A DNA stretch of 64,000 nt, from assembly GCF_027943945.1 (NCBI RefSeq), contig NZ_AP027141.1, forward strand, positions 1,550,001 through 1,614,000, in the 5' to 3' direction. The notes beneath the pieces were generated by a model, which was given only the letters and a program-made list of their open reading frames with translations, had not been told where the DNA came from and ran no database searches. The DNA is from Microbacterium terricola (GTDB lineage Bacteria; Actinomycetota; Actinomycetes; Actinomycetales; Microbacteriaceae). Shown here one piece after another: positions 7,444-18,711 of this stretch. The translations under genes were made by a program, and so were the position numbers. Each line of letters opens with the position of its first letter. Position 1 is the first letter of the stretch.

Positions 7444-7940
7444 GCACCCCTCCCCCCGTGGTGCTCGAGCTGTCGAGGTTGGAGGCGACGCACCTCAGCG
7501 GACTGGTGGGTCAGTTCGCCGAGCTGCTCGCCGGTGCGGCTGCCTCCGATCGCCGCGACCCCGCCTTCGAGCGGCTCTCGCCCGATGCCTATCCCGACGA
7601 CCCGGAGGCAGGGCGCGAGTTCCGCGCACTCACCGAGGGCGATCTGCGCGATGGGCGGATCGCTGACGCGGCGCTGGTGCAGCAGTCGCTGGCCGACGCC
7701 GCGGATCTGAACGATGTCGAGCAGGACGACCCCCGACTGCTCGAGGAGCGCTCCATCGTGCTGGACCCCGATGGAGTGCGGGCGTGGCTGCGCACCCTCG
7801 CCGCCATCAGACTCGTCCTCGCCACGCGACTGGGCATCGACGAAGACGACCACCACGCGGACGGCGACCCCCGGTTCGGGATCTACGACTGGGTGGGGTA
7901 TCGGCTCGACGGCCTGGTTCGCGCGATCGACCGCCCGTAG
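7440..7940 (+). CDS. DUF2017 family protein
   Basis: This is a 166-residue soluble acidic protein of the actinobacterial DUF2017 family, which regularly follows clpS. Its function is unknown. Recognisable parts are LEATHLSGLVGQFAELL near the N-terminus, DPAFERLSPDAYPDD in the middle, and RAWLRTLAAIRLVLATRLGI with GIYDWVGYRLDGLV near the C-terminus; these look like helical repeats. ATG 7440 overlaps the clpS stop (ATGA), so translation is coupled. The constant pairing with ClpS suggests a role around Clp proteolysis, but this rests on context only. Confidence 0.88.
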   Translation: MSTPPPVVLELSRLEATHLSGLVGQFAELLAGAAASDRRDPAFERLSPDAYPDDPEAGREFRALTEGDLRDGRIADAALVQQSLADAADLNDVEQDDPRLLEERSIVLDPDGVRAWLRTLAAIRLVLATRLGIDEDDHHADGDPRFGIYDWVGYRLDGLVRAIDRP

Positions 7941-7943
7941 CGG

Positions 7944-8537
7944 TCAGGGGATCTCGAAGACGTGGGTGGCGAGCCTACGCGGCTCGTCGCGGCGCACATG
8001 CTCGTCCTCCTGAGCGGCCCACTGGTCCCAGTGCGGCCGGTAGCTCTCGCCGTCACGGGCGAGCGCGCGCGTCCGGCGCGACCGCAGGGGCGACTCGAGC
8101 CAGACCCGCACATCCCCCAAGCGCGCGGTGCGCGCCGTGAGCACGCCTGACCCCTCGACGATGAGCGGGAGCGCCGGGTCGACGGCATTCGCCTCTGCCG
8201 GCGCCTGCTCCGCCCAGTCCCAGCGCTGCCACACCCCCAGCATCCCGCGCGCATGCGGAACGAGGATCGACTCGAACGCCTCGGACACGCCTGCCTCGAG
8301 GCCGCCCCAGCCGGGGTAGAGCGCGTCGAGCGCGACGAGCTGCACGCGCCCTTGCAAGGGCCACTCCGCCACCAGGGATCGGGCCAGCGAGGACTTGCCC
8401 GCGCCGCTGCGCCCGTCGATCAGCACGACCGGATTCGTCGCGCCCACGTCCGCCACGGCGGCGGCCACCGCGCGGGCGGCGCGGACGAGCGCCGTGGAGA
8501 CCGGGTCGCTGCTACTTCTTGAGGGCGCGGATGACAC
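7944..8537 (-). CDS. P-loop NTPase, uridine kinase-like
   Basis: The 197-residue protein has a Walker A motif in LIDGRSGAGKSSLARSL, a DALYPGWGGL segment where uridine/nucleoside kinases bind substrate, LIVEGSGVLT, and a late LESPLRSRRTRALARDG that fits a lid. It is probably a small-molecule kinase acting in the cytoplasm; the substrate cannot be named. GTG 8537 overlaps the upstream GerW-like gene by 26 nt and lacks a clear Shine-Dalgarno sequence. A later GTG (codon 24) is possible but would shorten the first strand. It is convergent with DUF2017 with a 3-nt gap. Confidence 0.75.
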   Translation of the reverse strand: MSSAPSRSSSDPVSTALVRAARAVAAAVADVGATNPVVLIDGRSGAGKSSLARSLVAEWPLQGRVQLVALDALYPGWGGLEAGVSEAFESILVPHARGMLGVWQRWDWAEQAPAEANAVDPALPLIVEGSGVLTARTARLGDVRVWLESPLRSRRTRALARDGESYRPHWDQWAAQEDEHVRRDEPRRLATHVFEIP

Positions 8538-8832
8538 GGCTGAAGGCGCGCCCCGCGACCCACACGAACGGGACCGCGACGGCGAGGAGTGAGACGATGT
8601 TCGGCTCGTACCGAAGGTCGTCGCCGCGGCGGACGTAGGCGCCGACCGGGATGGCCCAGCCCCCTCCGCCTCCCCCGCCGTTGCCGGATTCGTCCGAGCC
8701 GCCCCCGTATCCGGACCAGGTGAGGGCGACCGGCACGATGCGGACGCCGTCGACGTCCTGCTGCTCGCCGTACGCGGCGCTCACACCGAAGGATGCGGCC
8801 TGTTTGCCGAGGTCGAGTGCGATGTTGGGCAT
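8512..8832 (-). CDS. GerW/YtfJ-family sporulation-type protein
   Basis: The 106-residue product begins with VDGVRIVPVALTWSGYGGG-like sequence, has a Gly run (SGNGGGGGGGWA) and then VGAYVRRGDDLRYEPN. This is the fold signature of the GerW (YtfJ) family, named from Bacillus spores but widespread in non-sporulating actinobacteria. Unlike the usual soluble form it ends with a hydrophobic segment (IVSLLAVAVPFVWVAGRAF) and a basic tail, so it may be membrane-tethered. A -10 box 6 nt before the ATG indicates a leaderless transcript. The downstream kinase gene overlaps its last codons. Confidence 0.7.
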   Translation of the reverse strand: MPNIALDLGKQAASFGVSAAYGEQQDVDGVRIVPVALTWSGYGGGSDESGNGGGGGGGWAIPVGAYVRRGDDLRYEPNIVSLLAVAVPFVWVAGRAFSRVIRALKK

Positions 8833-8838
8833 GGCCCC

Positions 8839-8844
8839 ACGCTA
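8839..8844 (-). promoter_or_regulatory. -10 box for leaderless GerW-like gene
   Basis: TAGCGT on the minus strand, then GGGGCC and the ATG at 8832 (6-nt gap). Confidence 0.55.
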
Positions 8845-8875
8845 CCGGCCCTACGGCCTCCTGCACAGGCCGCGA

Positions 8876-10138
8876 TCACGCGTCGCCCGCAGGCGGACGA
8901 GGGTGCGAGGGCAGCGTGCCCCCGCCACGGGAGCCGCCCAGCAGCGTGGCACGGGTGACGGCGCCGCGACCGAACCGAGCGGCGGCGTCGTCGAGCGCGC
9001 CCTCCACGCGGCGCCAGTCCTCGTCGTCGTCCCAGAGTGTGGCCGCGGCCACCCCCGTCGCCCGCAGCCGCTCCGCCCGGACGCCGACCAGGCGGACGGG
9101 GAGGTGACGATCGATGCGGTCGAACAGCTCGATGGCCGACTCGCCGATGCGCTGCCCCACCGCCGTCGGCTCCGTCAGCGTCTGAGAGCGGTTGACGGTC
9201 GTGAAGTCGGCGAAGCGCAGCTTGAGCGCGATCGTCGTCGCTTCCCAGCCGTGCTCGCGCAGCCGCGCGCCGACCCGGTCGGCGAGACGCCGCAGCTCGG
9301 TGCGGAGCACGACGGGGTCGTCGATGTCGCTGTGGAAGGTCTCCTCGTGACCGACGCTCTTCTCGACCCGTGTCGTCTCCACAGTGCGCGCGTCGATCCC
9401 GCGGGCCAGGTGCCACACTCGATCGCCCATCGCCGGACCGAGCGCCCGATCGAGCACCTCGCGAGGCGTGTCGAGGACGTCGGCGATCGTCCGCACTCCC
9501 CTGCCTTCCAGCGCCTCGGCGGCTTTCGGGCCCACACCCCACAGCGCGCGCACGGGGCGCGGTGCGAGGAACGCCGCGGTGTCGCGTTCGGCGACGATCA
9601 GCAGCCCGTCCGGCTTGCTGATCGTCGATGCCATCTTGGCCACGTGCTTCGTCGCCGCGGCTCCGACACTGCAGGTGAGGCCCGTCTCGTCGTGCACCCG
9701 GGCGCGCAGCATCCGCGCGATCTGACCGGGCGACCCCCAGAGTCGCCGGGCGCCGCGCACATCGAGGAAGGCCTCGTCGATCGACAGCGGCTCGACCAGC
9801 GGAGTGACCGTGCGGAAGATCTCCATCACCTGGGCGGAGAGGGCGAGATAGCGGTCGAAGTGCGGCTCCACCACGATCGCCGTGGGACACAGGCGCAGCG
9901 CCTGCCCCACGGGCATCGCGGCGCGCACCCCGAATCGGCGGGCCTCGTACGACGCGCTGGAGACGACGGAGCGGGAGTCCGGGGCCCCGATGATGATCGG
10001 CTGGCCGCGCAGCGACGGGTCGTCGAGCACCTCGACCGAGGCGTAGAACGCGTCCATGTCGACATGCAGGATGCCGGCACCGCTGTCGTCCGCGTCGTCG
10101 GCCGAGACGATGCGTCCCGTGCCGTCGCCGCGTCCCAT
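8876..10138 (-). CDS. dinB: DNA polymerase IV (Y-family translesion polymerase)
   Basis: This 420-residue Y-family polymerase copies past minor-groove lesions. Catalytic motifs are HVDMDAFYASVEVLDDP near residue 25 and PLSIDEAFLDVRG near residue 115. A thumb helix-hairpin-helix (LWGVGPKAAEALEGRGV) and the little-finger domain (SVGHEETFHSDIDDP, LKLRFADFTTVNRS) are complete. No clear beta-clamp box is obvious in the Gly/Pro-rich C-terminus. The start ATG is 6 nt after GAGAAT, a possible -10 box. No LexA-type site is evident. It lies directly downstream of gatB, with a hairpin between them. Confidence 0.93.
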   Translation of the reverse strand: MGRGDGTGRIVSADDADDSGAGILHVDMDAFYASVEVLDDPSLRGQPIIIGAPDSRSVVSSASYEARRFGVRAAMPVGQALRLCPTAIVVEPHFDRYLALSAQVMEIFRTVTPLVEPLSIDEAFLDVRGARRLWGSPGQIARMLRARVHDETGLTCSVGAAATKHVAKMASTISKPDGLLIVAERDTAAFLAPRPVRALWGVGPKAAEALEGRGVRTIADVLDTPREVLDRALGPAMGDRVWHLARGIDARTVETTRVEKSVGHEETFHSDIDDPVVLRTELRRLADRVGARLREHGWEATTIALKLRFADFTTVNRSQTLTEPTAVGQRIGESAIELFDRIDRHLPVRLVGVRAERLRATGVAAATLWDDDEDWRRVEGALDDAAARFGRGAVTRATLLGGSRGGGTLPSHPRPPAGDA

Positions 10139-10152
10139 GGATCCATTCTCCC

Positions 10153-10177
10153 GCGGTCCGCCGCCAGCGCGGACCGC
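10153..10177 (-). terminator. Hairpin after gatB
   Basis: GCGGTCCGC (10153-10161) pairs perfectly with GCGGACCGC (10169-10177) around a 7-nt loop, starting right at the gatB stop. There is no U-tract. It may be an actinobacterial U-less terminator or only a processing signal. Confidence 0.4.
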
Positions 10178-11707
10178 CTACTGCGCGGCGCGCTCCAGGA
10201 TCAGCTCGCGGACGCGCGCGGCGTCGGCTTGACCCTTCATCGCCTTCATCACGGCGCCGATCACGGCACCGGCGGCCTGCACCTTGCCGTCGCGGATCTT
10301 CTCCATGACATCCGGCTGCGCCGCGAGTGCGTCATCGATCGCCGCAATGAGCGCGCCGTCGTCGGAGACGACGGCGAGACCGCGCGCGTCGACGACCTCC
10401 TGCGGCGAACCCTCGCCCGCGACGACACCCTCGAGCACCTGGCGGGCCAGCTTGTCGGTGAGCGTCCCCGCGTCGATCAGCTTCTGCAGCGCGGCCACGT
10501 GAGCCGGTGTCGCGAGCTCCGAGACCTCGCGGTCCTGCGCGTTCGCGATGCGGGTGAGCTCGCCGGTCCACCACTTGCGCGCGGCCGCCGGAGCCGCGCC
10601 GGCGGCGACCGTCGCGCCGACCTCCGCGAGCAGTCCGCCGTTGACGACGTCCTGGAACTCGAGGTCGGTGAACCCCCACTCGGCCTTGAGCCGGCGGCGG
10701 CGGGCAGCCGGGGGCTCGGGCAGTGCGAGGCGCAGCTCTTCGATCAGCGCCTCGGAGGGCACCACGGGGAGCAGGTCGGGCTCGGGGAAGTAGCGGTAGT
10801 CGTCGGCGTCGGACTTCGGACGGCCGGGCGACGTCGTGCCGGTGTCCTCGTGCCAGTGCCTGGTCTCCTGCGTGATCGTGCCCCCGGCGGCGAGGATCAC
10901 CGCCTGCCGCTGGATCTCGTAGCGCACCGCGCGCTCGACCGAGCGCATCGAGTTGACGTTCTTCGTCTCGGTGCGCGTTCCCAGCGGAGCGGCCGGCTCG
11001 CCGGCGGGCCGGCGGGGGCGCAGCGACACGTTCGCGTCGCAGCGGAGGTTGCCGCGCTCCAGACGCGCCTCGGAGATGCCGAGCGAGAGGACGATGTCGC
11101 GGATCGCCGCCACATACGCCTTCGCGATCTCGGGGGCGCGGTGCTCGGCGCCGAAGATCGGCTTCGTGACGATCTCGACGAGCGGCACGCCCGCCCGGTT
11201 GTAGTCCACGAGGGAGTACTCCGCGCCTTGGATGCGCCCGGTCGCCCCGCCCATGTGGGTCAGCTTGCCTGCGTCCTCCTCCATGTGGGCGCGCTCGATC
11301 GGCACGGTCACGATCGTGCCGTCGCCCAGCTCGACCTCGACCGACCCCTCGAAGGCGATCGGCTCGTCGTACTGCGAGATCTGGTAGTTCTTGCCGAGGT
11401 CGGGGTAGAAGTAGTTCTTCCGCGCGAAGCGACTGGACGGCGCGATCGAGCAGCCGAGCGCCAGGCCCAGGCTGATCGACGCGCGCACAGCCTCGCCGTT
11501 GACGACCGGGAGCGAGCCGGGAAGGCCCATGTCGACGGGAGCGACCAGGGTGTTCGGCGCGGCGTCGTGGTTGTCGGGGTGGGCGGGGTTCGCCGCCGCC
11601 GAGAACATCTTCGTCCGCGTGTTCAGCTCGACGTGCACCTCGAAGCCGAGCACGGGCTCGAACAGCTCGAGAGCCTTGTCGAAGTCCATCAGCTTGTCCT
11701 TGGCCAT
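10178..11707 (-). CDS. gatB: Aspartyl/glutamyl-tRNA(Asn/Gln) amidotransferase subunit B
   Basis: GatB is the kinase and tRNA-recognition subunit of GatCAB, which converts Glu-tRNA(Gln) or Asp-tRNA(Asn) to the amidated form. The 509-residue product begins [16 protein letters not shown] and carries [16 protein letters not shown], the [16 protein letters not shown] segment, the [17 protein letters not shown] motif and the C-terminal YqeY-like tail ([16 protein letters not shown]). ATG 11707 overlaps the gatA stop (TGATG), so translation is coupled; an in-frame upstream extension belongs to gatA. It is the last gene of gatC-gatA-gatB. Confidence 0.96.
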   Translation of the reverse strand: MAKDKLMDFDKALELFEPVLGFEVHVELNTRTKMFSAAANPAHPDNHDAAPNTLVAPVDMGLPGSLPVVNGEAVRASISLGLALGCSIAPSSRFARKNYFYPDLGKNYQISQYDEPIAFEGSVEVELGDGTIVTVPIERAHMEEDAGKLTHMGGATGRIQGAEYSLVDYNRAGVPLVEIVTKPIFGAEHRAPEIAKAYVAAIRDIVLSLGISEARLERGNLRCDANVSLRPRRPAGEPAAPLGTRTETKNVNSMRSVERAVRYEIQRQAVILAAGGTITQETRHWHEDTGTTSPGRPKSDADDYRYFPEPDLLPVVPSEALIEELRLALPEPPAARRRRLKAEWGFTDLEFQDVVNGGLLAEVGATVAAGAAPAAARKWWTGELTRIANAQDREVSELATPAHVAALQKLIDAGTLTDKLARQVLEGVVAGEGSPQEVVDARGLAVVSDDGALIAAIDDALAAQPDVMEKIRDGKVQAAGAVIGAVMKAMKGQADAARVRELILERAAQ

Positions 11708-13245
11708 CAGCGGACCTCTCCGTTCGCGCCGCGATCCGACGCGCTCACCAGCTGCGGTGCCCTGTCGAGCAGGGGGCCGCCCCACGAATCGACGAGCAGC
11801 GCCTCCAGCGCGGCGCCGACGCGATACAGGCGGGCATCCTCGCGAGCGGGAGCGAGGAACTGGATGCCGACAGGCAGCCCGTCCTCCTCAGCGAGCCCGG
11901 ACGGGATCGAGATGCCCGGCACGCCCGCGAGGTTCGCGGGGATGGTGGTGACGTCGTTCAGGTACATCTGCAGCGGATCGTCGATCTTCTCGCCGAGTCG
12001 GAACGCCGTGGTCGGCGCGGACGGCGTCGCGATGACGTCGACCTGAGCGAACGCGGCGTCGAAGTCCTGCTGGATGAGCGTGCGCACCTTCTGCGCGGAG
12101 CCGTAGTACGCGTCGTAGTAGCCGGCCGACAGCGCGTAGGTGCCGAGGATGATGCGGCGCTTCACCTCGTCGCCGAAGCCGGCGTCGCGGGTCGCGGCCA
12201 TCACGTCCTCGAGCGTGCCCCCGGGGACGTCGAGCCGCATGCCGAAGCGGACGGAGTCGAACTTCGCCAGGTTGCTCGATGCCTCGGCGGGCAGGATCAG
12301 GTAGTACGCCGCGACGCCGTACTCGAAGTGCGGGGCGCTGATCTCGACGATCTCGGCGCCCTGCGCCTCCATGGCCGCCAGTGCGGAGCGGAACGATGCG
12401 GACACGCCAGGCTGGAAGCCGCTGTCGGGCAGCTCCCGGATGACGCCGACCTTCAGGCCCTTGAGCACATCTCCGCGGGCGCCCTCACGGGCTGCGTCGG
12501 CGAACGACGGCCAGTCGTGGGCGAGAGAGGTGGAGTCGTGCGGGTCGTGGCCGCCGATGACGTCGTGCAGCAGCCCCGAGTCGAGCACGGTGCGCGTGAC
12601 GGGGCCGACCTGGTCGAGGCTTGACGCGAGGGCGATCGCCCCGAAGCGGCTCACGCCGCCGTAGGTGGGCTTCATGCCGACCGTGCCGGTGACGTGGGCG
12701 GGCTGCCTGATGGAGCCGCCCGTGTCGGATCCGAGCGCGAGCGGCGCCTGGAAGGCGGCGACCGCTGCGGCCGAGCCGCCGCCGGACCCGCCGGGGATCC
12801 GATCGAGGTCCCAGGGGTTGCGGGTGGGCCCGTATGCGGAGTGCTCGGTGGACGAGCCCATCGCGAACTCATCCATGTTCGTCTTGCCGAGCGGGACCAG
12901 TCCCGCCGCACGGGAGCGGGAGACGACGGTCGCGTCGACCGGCGACATGTACCCCTCGAGGATGCGGGAGCCGCTGGTTGAGGGCATGTCGGTGGTGACG
13001 AGCACGTCCTTGATCGCGAGCGGGACGCCCGCGACGGGGCCGAGCTGCTCGCCGGCCGCGCGGCGTCGGTCGATGTCGGCCGCGATCGACAGAGCGTGGT
13101 CGCTGACGTGCAGGAACGCGTGGACGTCGCCGTCGACGGCGGCGATGCGGTCGAGGTGCGCCTGGGTGGCCTCGACGCTGGAGACCTCGCCGGAGGCGAG
13201 ACGGCCGGCCAGATCGGCGGCGCTGAGGCGGGTGAGATCGGACAT
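11707..13245 (-). CDS. gatA: Asp/Glu-tRNA amidotransferase subunit A (amidase)
   Basis: GatA is the glutaminase subunit that releases ammonia for the tRNA-bound amidation. The 512-residue product has the amidase Ser-cisSer-Lys triad: the lysine in [13 protein letters not shown], the Gly/Ser-rich loop [15 protein letters not shown], and the nucleophile region [15 protein letters not shown] 13245 is preceded by GGAGGAG and overlaps the gatC stop; a GTG one codon earlier is less likely. Length and order (gatC-gatA-gatB) are canonical. Confidence 0.96.
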   Translation of the reverse strand: MSDLTRLSAADLAGRLASGEVSSVEATQAHLDRIAAVDGDVHAFLHVSDHALSIAADIDRRRAAGEQLGPVAGVPLAIKDVLVTTDMPSTSGSRILEGYMSPVDATVVSRSRAAGLVPLGKTNMDEFAMGSSTEHSAYGPTRNPWDLDRIPGGSGGGSAAAVAAFQAPLALGSDTGGSIRQPAHVTGTVGMKPTYGGVSRFGAIALASSLDQVGPVTRTVLDSGLLHDVIGGHDPHDSTSLAHDWPSFADAAREGARGDVLKGLKVGVIRELPDSGFQPGVSASFRSALAAMEAQGAEIVEISAPHFEYGVAAYYLILPAEASSNLAKFDSVRFGMRLDVPGGTLEDVMAATRDAGFGDEVKRRIILGTYALSAGYYDAYYGSAQKVRTLIQQDFDAAFAQVDVIATPSAPTTAFRLGEKIDDPLQMYLNDVTTIPANLAGVPGISIPSGLAEEDGLPVGIQFLAPAREDARLYRVGAALEALLVDSWGGPLLDRAPQLVSASDRGANGEVR

Positions 13246-13544
13246 CACTGCTCCTCCCCCAGGATCGCGGTCACCCGGAAACGGCCGTCGGCAGCATCCG
13301 GTGCGTTCTGGAGGACCTCGTCGAGCGTGAGCATCTCCCCCACCACGTCGGGTCGGAACACGTTCTGCAGCGGAATCGGGTGGCTCGTGGCCGGCACGTC
13401 GGGCGTGGCGACCTCCGAGACCTTGGCGATGTTGTCGACGATGGCGTCGAGCTGGCCGGTGAGGCGGTCGACCTCCTCGTCGCTCAGCTGAATCCGGGCG
13501 AGCACACCGAGGTGCCTGACGAGTTCGGGGGTGATTTCTGACAC
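13245..13544 (-). CDS. gatC: Asp/Glu-tRNA amidotransferase subunit C
   Basis: This 99-residue GatC wraps between GatA and GatB and stabilises the complex. The family pattern is clear: [20 protein letters not shown] at the N-terminus, [14 protein letters not shown] in the helix, and the loop [16 protein letters not shown]. It starts with GTG 13544. The purine-rich GGAGGG directly before it is too close to act as a normal ribosome site, and a -10 box ends 6 nt upstream, so the operon mRNA probably begins at this codon. Confidence 0.95.
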   Translation of the reverse strand: MSEITPELVRHLGVLARIQLSDEEVDRLTGQLDAIVDNIAKVSEVATPDVPATSHPIPLQNVFRPDVVGEMLTLDEVLQNAPDAADGRFRVTAILGEEQ

Positions 13545-13550
13545 CCCTCC

Positions 13551-13556
13551 ATCTTA
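13551..13556 (-). promoter_or_regulatory. -10 box for leaderless gatCAB mRNA
   Basis: TAAGAT on the minus strand, 6 nt before GTG 13544. Confidence 0.55.
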
Positions 13557-13588
13557 GAGATCGCCTGCCGCGCGAAATGCCCCGGTGC

Positions 13589-13594
13589 TAGCGT
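13589..13594 (+). promoter_or_regulatory. -10 box for leaderless araC-type gene
   Basis: TAGCGT, then CGGAGG and ATG 13601. The CGGAGG touches the start codon and so cannot act as a spaced Shine-Dalgarno sequence. Confidence 0.5.
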
Positions 13595-13600
13595 CGGAGG

Positions 13601-14044
13601 ATGCTGACACGCGACGAGCTCGCGAACCTCGCGCATCTGCGCCGCGCGAAGGACCTCATCGACCGCGACTACGCGAAGCCGCTCGACGTCCCGACGATGG
13701 CGGCGAAGGCGCTCATGTCGCCTGCGCACTTCTCCCGCCGCTTCCGGGCCGCGTACGGCGAGACCCCGTACGCCTATCTCATGACCCGCCGCATCGAGCG
13801 GGCGATGGCGCTGCTGCGCACGGACCTGAGCGTGACGGATGTCTGCGTGGCGGTCGGCTGTACCTCGCTCGGGTCGTTCAGCTCGCGCTTCACCGAGATC
13901 GTCGGCGAGAGTCCGTCCGCGTACCGCCGCCGCGCCCACGAGGCGATCGCGGCGATGCCCGCCTGCGTGGCGAAGGAGCGCAGCCGGCCGACCCGCGAGC
14001 CATCGAGCAGGATCCGAGAAGCGCGCGCTGCGGGTGCCGCGTAG
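13601..14044 (+). CDS. Short AraC-family transcriptional regulator
   Basis: The 147-residue protein consists almost only of the AraC DNA-binding domain. The first helix-turn-helix is in LDVPTMAAKALMSPAHFSRRF and the second in LSVTDVCVAVGCTSLGSFSS, with the typical ending FTEIVGESPSAYRRR. A basic tail of about 35 residues follows. There is no N-terminal sensor domain, so any effector response must be indirect. The VOC gene 10 nt downstream on the same strand is a likely partner or target. Confidence 0.9.
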   Translation: MLTRDELANLAHLRRAKDLIDRDYAKPLDVPTMAAKALMSPAHFSRRFRAAYGETPYAYLMTRRIERAMALLRTDLSVTDVCVAVGCTSLGSFSSRFTEIVGESPSAYRRRAHEAIAAMPACVAKERSRPTREPSSRIREARAAGAA

Positions 14045-14047
14045 CGT
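14042..14047 (+). promoter_or_regulatory. -10 box for leaderless VOC gene, overlapping the araC stop codon
   Basis: TAGCGT includes the stop codon TAG of the preceding regulator and ends 7 nt before ATG 14055. The VOC gene can therefore be transcribed separately from the regulator. Confidence 0.5.
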
Positions 14048-14054
14048 CGGATCC

Positions 14055-14459
14055 ATGGCAATCGCACTCCAGTTCACGAACATCACGGTCAACGACGTCG
14101 ACGAGGCGATCGAGTTCTACACGACCCTCGGGCTCGAGGTGCAGATGGACGTGCCGTCGGGCGACTATCGCTGGGTGACGCTCGGGAGCGCCGCGCAGCC
14201 CGGCCTCGGCATCGTCGTCTCCGTTCCGCACGCGGGTCGCTCCGAGACGGAGGGCGATCAGCTGCAGGAGCTGCTCACGAAGGGCAGCCTGCCGATGCTG
14301 GTCTTCGCCTCCGACGACCTCGACACCACCTTCGAGACGCTCCGCGCGTCCGGAGCGGAGGTGCTGCAGGAGCCGACCGACATGGGCTGGGGCCAGCGGG
14401 ACTGCGCGTTCCGCGATCCGTCGGGCAACACCGTGCGCATCGCCCAGGCGCGAGGCTGA
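14055..14459 (+). CDS. VOC (glyoxalase/bleomycin-resistance fold) family protein
   Basis: The 134-residue protein has two beta-alpha-beta-beta-beta modules: FTNITVNDVDEAIEFYTTLG (residues 6-25) and PMLVFASDDLDTTFETLRAS (about 80-100). It ends with CAFRDPSGNTVRIAQ, where the conserved DPSGN turn is visible. VOC proteins are metal-dependent enzymes or ligand-binding resistance proteins; the substrate here is unknown. The small AraC regulator just upstream suggests controlled expression, as in several regulator-VOC pairs. Confidence 0.9.
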   Translation: MAIALQFTNITVNDVDEAIEFYTTLGLEVQMDVPSGDYRWVTLGSAAQPGLGIVVSVPHAGRSETEGDQLQELLTKGSLPMLVFASDDLDTTFETLRASGAEVLQEPTDMGWGQRDCAFRDPSGNTVRIAQARG

Positions 14460-14494
14460 CCACCGCAGGCAGGGCGCGGAACGACGCGCGGGGA

Positions 14495-14500
14495 TAGTCT
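14495..14500 (+). promoter_or_regulatory. -10 box for leaderless acyl-CoA ligase gene
   Basis: TAGTCT, 6 nt before GTG 14507; no Shine-Dalgarno sequence is present in the gap. Confidence 0.55.
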
Positions 14501-14506
14501 GGCTCG

Positions 14507-16210
14507 GTGACGACGTACGACCCTCCTCGCCCGTGGATCCAGAGCTACGCCGATGGCGTGCCGGAAGACCTCGAACCGGTCACCGGCTCGCTCGTCGACA
14601 TCGTGCAGGCTTCCGCACGCGACTATCCCGATGCGGCTGCGCTGCAGTTCTTCGGACGCACCACGTCGTACCGGGACCTCCAGGCGCAGATCGACCGCGC
14701 AGCCGCCGGTCTGCGCGCGCAGGGCGTCAAGGCGGGCGACCCCGTCGCGATCGTGCTGCCGAACTGCCCCCAGCACATCGTGGCGTTCTACGCGATCCTC
14801 CGCCTGGGCGGGGTGGTCATCGAGCACAACCCGCTGTACACGCCGCGGGAGCTGCGGAAGCAGTTCGAGGACCACGGTGCGAAGCACGCGATCGTGTGGA
14901 GCAAGGTCGTCGCGACGGTGCAGGAGTTCCCCGCCGATCTCGCGGTGACATCCCTCATCTCCGTTGACGTCACGAAGGCCATGCCGCTGCGCACCCGCCT
15001 CGCGCTGCGCCTGCCCATCGCGAAGGCCCGCGAGTCCCGGGCGGCGCTGCACGAGCGGGTCACCGGCGCGATCAGCTGGGAGAGCATCGTCGGGTCCGAC
15101 CCGCTGCCCGCCTCGCACCCGACACCCGCGACGGACGACCTCGCGCTGATCCAGTACACGAGCGGCACCACGGGCACGCCAAAGGGCGCATCGCTCACGC
15201 ACCGCAACCTGCTCTCGAACGCCGCCCAGTCCCGCGCCTGGGTGCCGTCGATCACCCGCGGAAACGGATGCGTGGTCTACGCGGTGCTGCCGATGTTCCA
15301 CGCGTACGGACTCACGCTCTGCCTCACCTTCGCGATGTCGATGGGGGCGCGACTGGTGCTGTTCCCGAAGTTCGACCCCGACATGGTGCTCGCGGTGACC
15401 AAGAAGCACCCGGCCACCTTCCTTCCGCTGGTGCCGCCGATCGCGGACCGGCTGCTGCGTGCCGCGAAGGAGAAGGGCGTGTCGCTCGCCGGCACCGAGG
15501 TCGCGATCTCCGGCGCGATGGCGCTCCCCCACGAGCTCGTCGTGCCGTTCGAGGCCGAGACGGGCGGGTATCTGGTCGAGGGCTACGGCCTCAGCGAGTG
15601 CTCCCCGGTGCTGATGGCGAACCCGGTGGCGGACAACCGCGTCCCCGGCACCGTGGGGCTTCCGCTGCCTGGTACCGAGTGCCGCGTGGTCGACCCGGAG
15701 GATCCGACCGTCGATGTCGCGCAGGGCGAGCGCGGAGAGCTGCTCGTGCGCGGGCCGCAGATCTTCGGCGGCTATTACGGCAAGCCGGAGGAGACCGGCG
15801 CGGTCTTCGTGGACGGCTGGTTCCGCACAGGCGACATCGTCACGGTGGACGACGGCGGATTCGTGCGCATCGTCGACCGGATCAAGGAGCTCATCATCAC
15901 CGGCGGATTCAACGTCGCCCCGACCGAAGTCGAGAACGTGCTGCGGCAGCATCCTCTCGTCGTCGACGCCGCCGTCGTCGGCCTGCCGAGCGAGCACTCT
16001 GGCGAGGAGGTCGTCGCCGCGATCGTGGTCGGGCCCGATGCGGTGGATGTCGACGTGGAGGCGATCCGCGAGTTCGCGCGCGGCATCCTGACGCCCTACA
16101 AGGTGCCGCGCCGGATCTTCGTGGTCGACGAGCTGCCCACCTCGCTCATCGGGAAGGTGCTGCGCCGACAGGTGCGCGACGCGCTGCTCACCCTCACGAC
16201 CGGGGGCTGA
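14507..16210 (+). CDS. Long-chain fatty acid--CoA ligase (AMP-forming)
   Basis: The 567-residue ANL-superfamily enzyme activates a fatty acid to acyl-AMP and then acyl-CoA. The ATP-binding loop YTSGTTGTPKGASLTH lies near residue 218, the A5 motif GYGLSECSP near 360, the hinge WFRTGDI near 440, and the C-terminal lysine motif SLIGKVLRRQ near 547. The N-terminus (WIQSYADGVPEDLEPVTGSL) matches the FadD group of actinobacteria. It starts with GTG. It is convergent with ligA, with about 120 nt between that holds only a 6-bp hairpin. Chain-length preference cannot be judged. Confidence 0.92.
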   Translation: MTTYDPPRPWIQSYADGVPEDLEPVTGSLVDIVQASARDYPDAAALQFFGRTTSYRDLQAQIDRAAAGLRAQGVKAGDPVAIVLPNCPQHIVAFYAILRLGGVVIEHNPLYTPRELRKQFEDHGAKHAIVWSKVVATVQEFPADLAVTSLISVDVTKAMPLRTRLALRLPIAKARESRAALHERVTGAISWESIVGSDPLPASHPTPATDDLALIQYTSGTTGTPKGASLTHRNLLSNAAQSRAWVPSITRGNGCVVYAVLPMFHAYGLTLCLTFAMSMGARLVLFPKFDPDMVLAVTKKHPATFLPLVPPIADRLLRAAKEKGVSLAGTEVAISGAMALPHELVVPFEAETGGYLVEGYGLSECSPVLMANPVADNRVPGTVGLPLPGTECRVVDPEDPTVDVAQGERGELLVRGPQIFGGYYGKPEETGAVFVDGWFRTGDIVTVDDGGFVRIVDRIKELIITGGFNVAPTEVENVLRQHPLVVDAAVVGLPSEHSGEEVVAAIVVGPDAVDVDVEAIREFARGILTPYKVPRRIFVVDELPTSLIGKVLRRQVRDALLTLTTGG

Positions 16211-16332
16211 CTCCCCCGTCGCGTGAACGCTCCTCGGGATCCCGCCCGAGAGCCGATTGCGGCGCCGATGCCGCCTGCACCGCCCGACCCGACCGTGACA
16301 CGGCGCAGGTCGAGCGAGCCGGGCATGGTGCC

Positions 16333-18675
<2,343 letters not shown>

Positions 18676-18711
18676 GGAGCCGGCTCCGACAGCGAGCAGG
18701 GCGGAAGCGGC

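Noticed and set aside
8651..12046. 1131-codon plus-strand open frame
   Set aside because: Antisense to the GerW-like gene, dinB and gatB; no recognisable domain and composition typical of a shadow frame.
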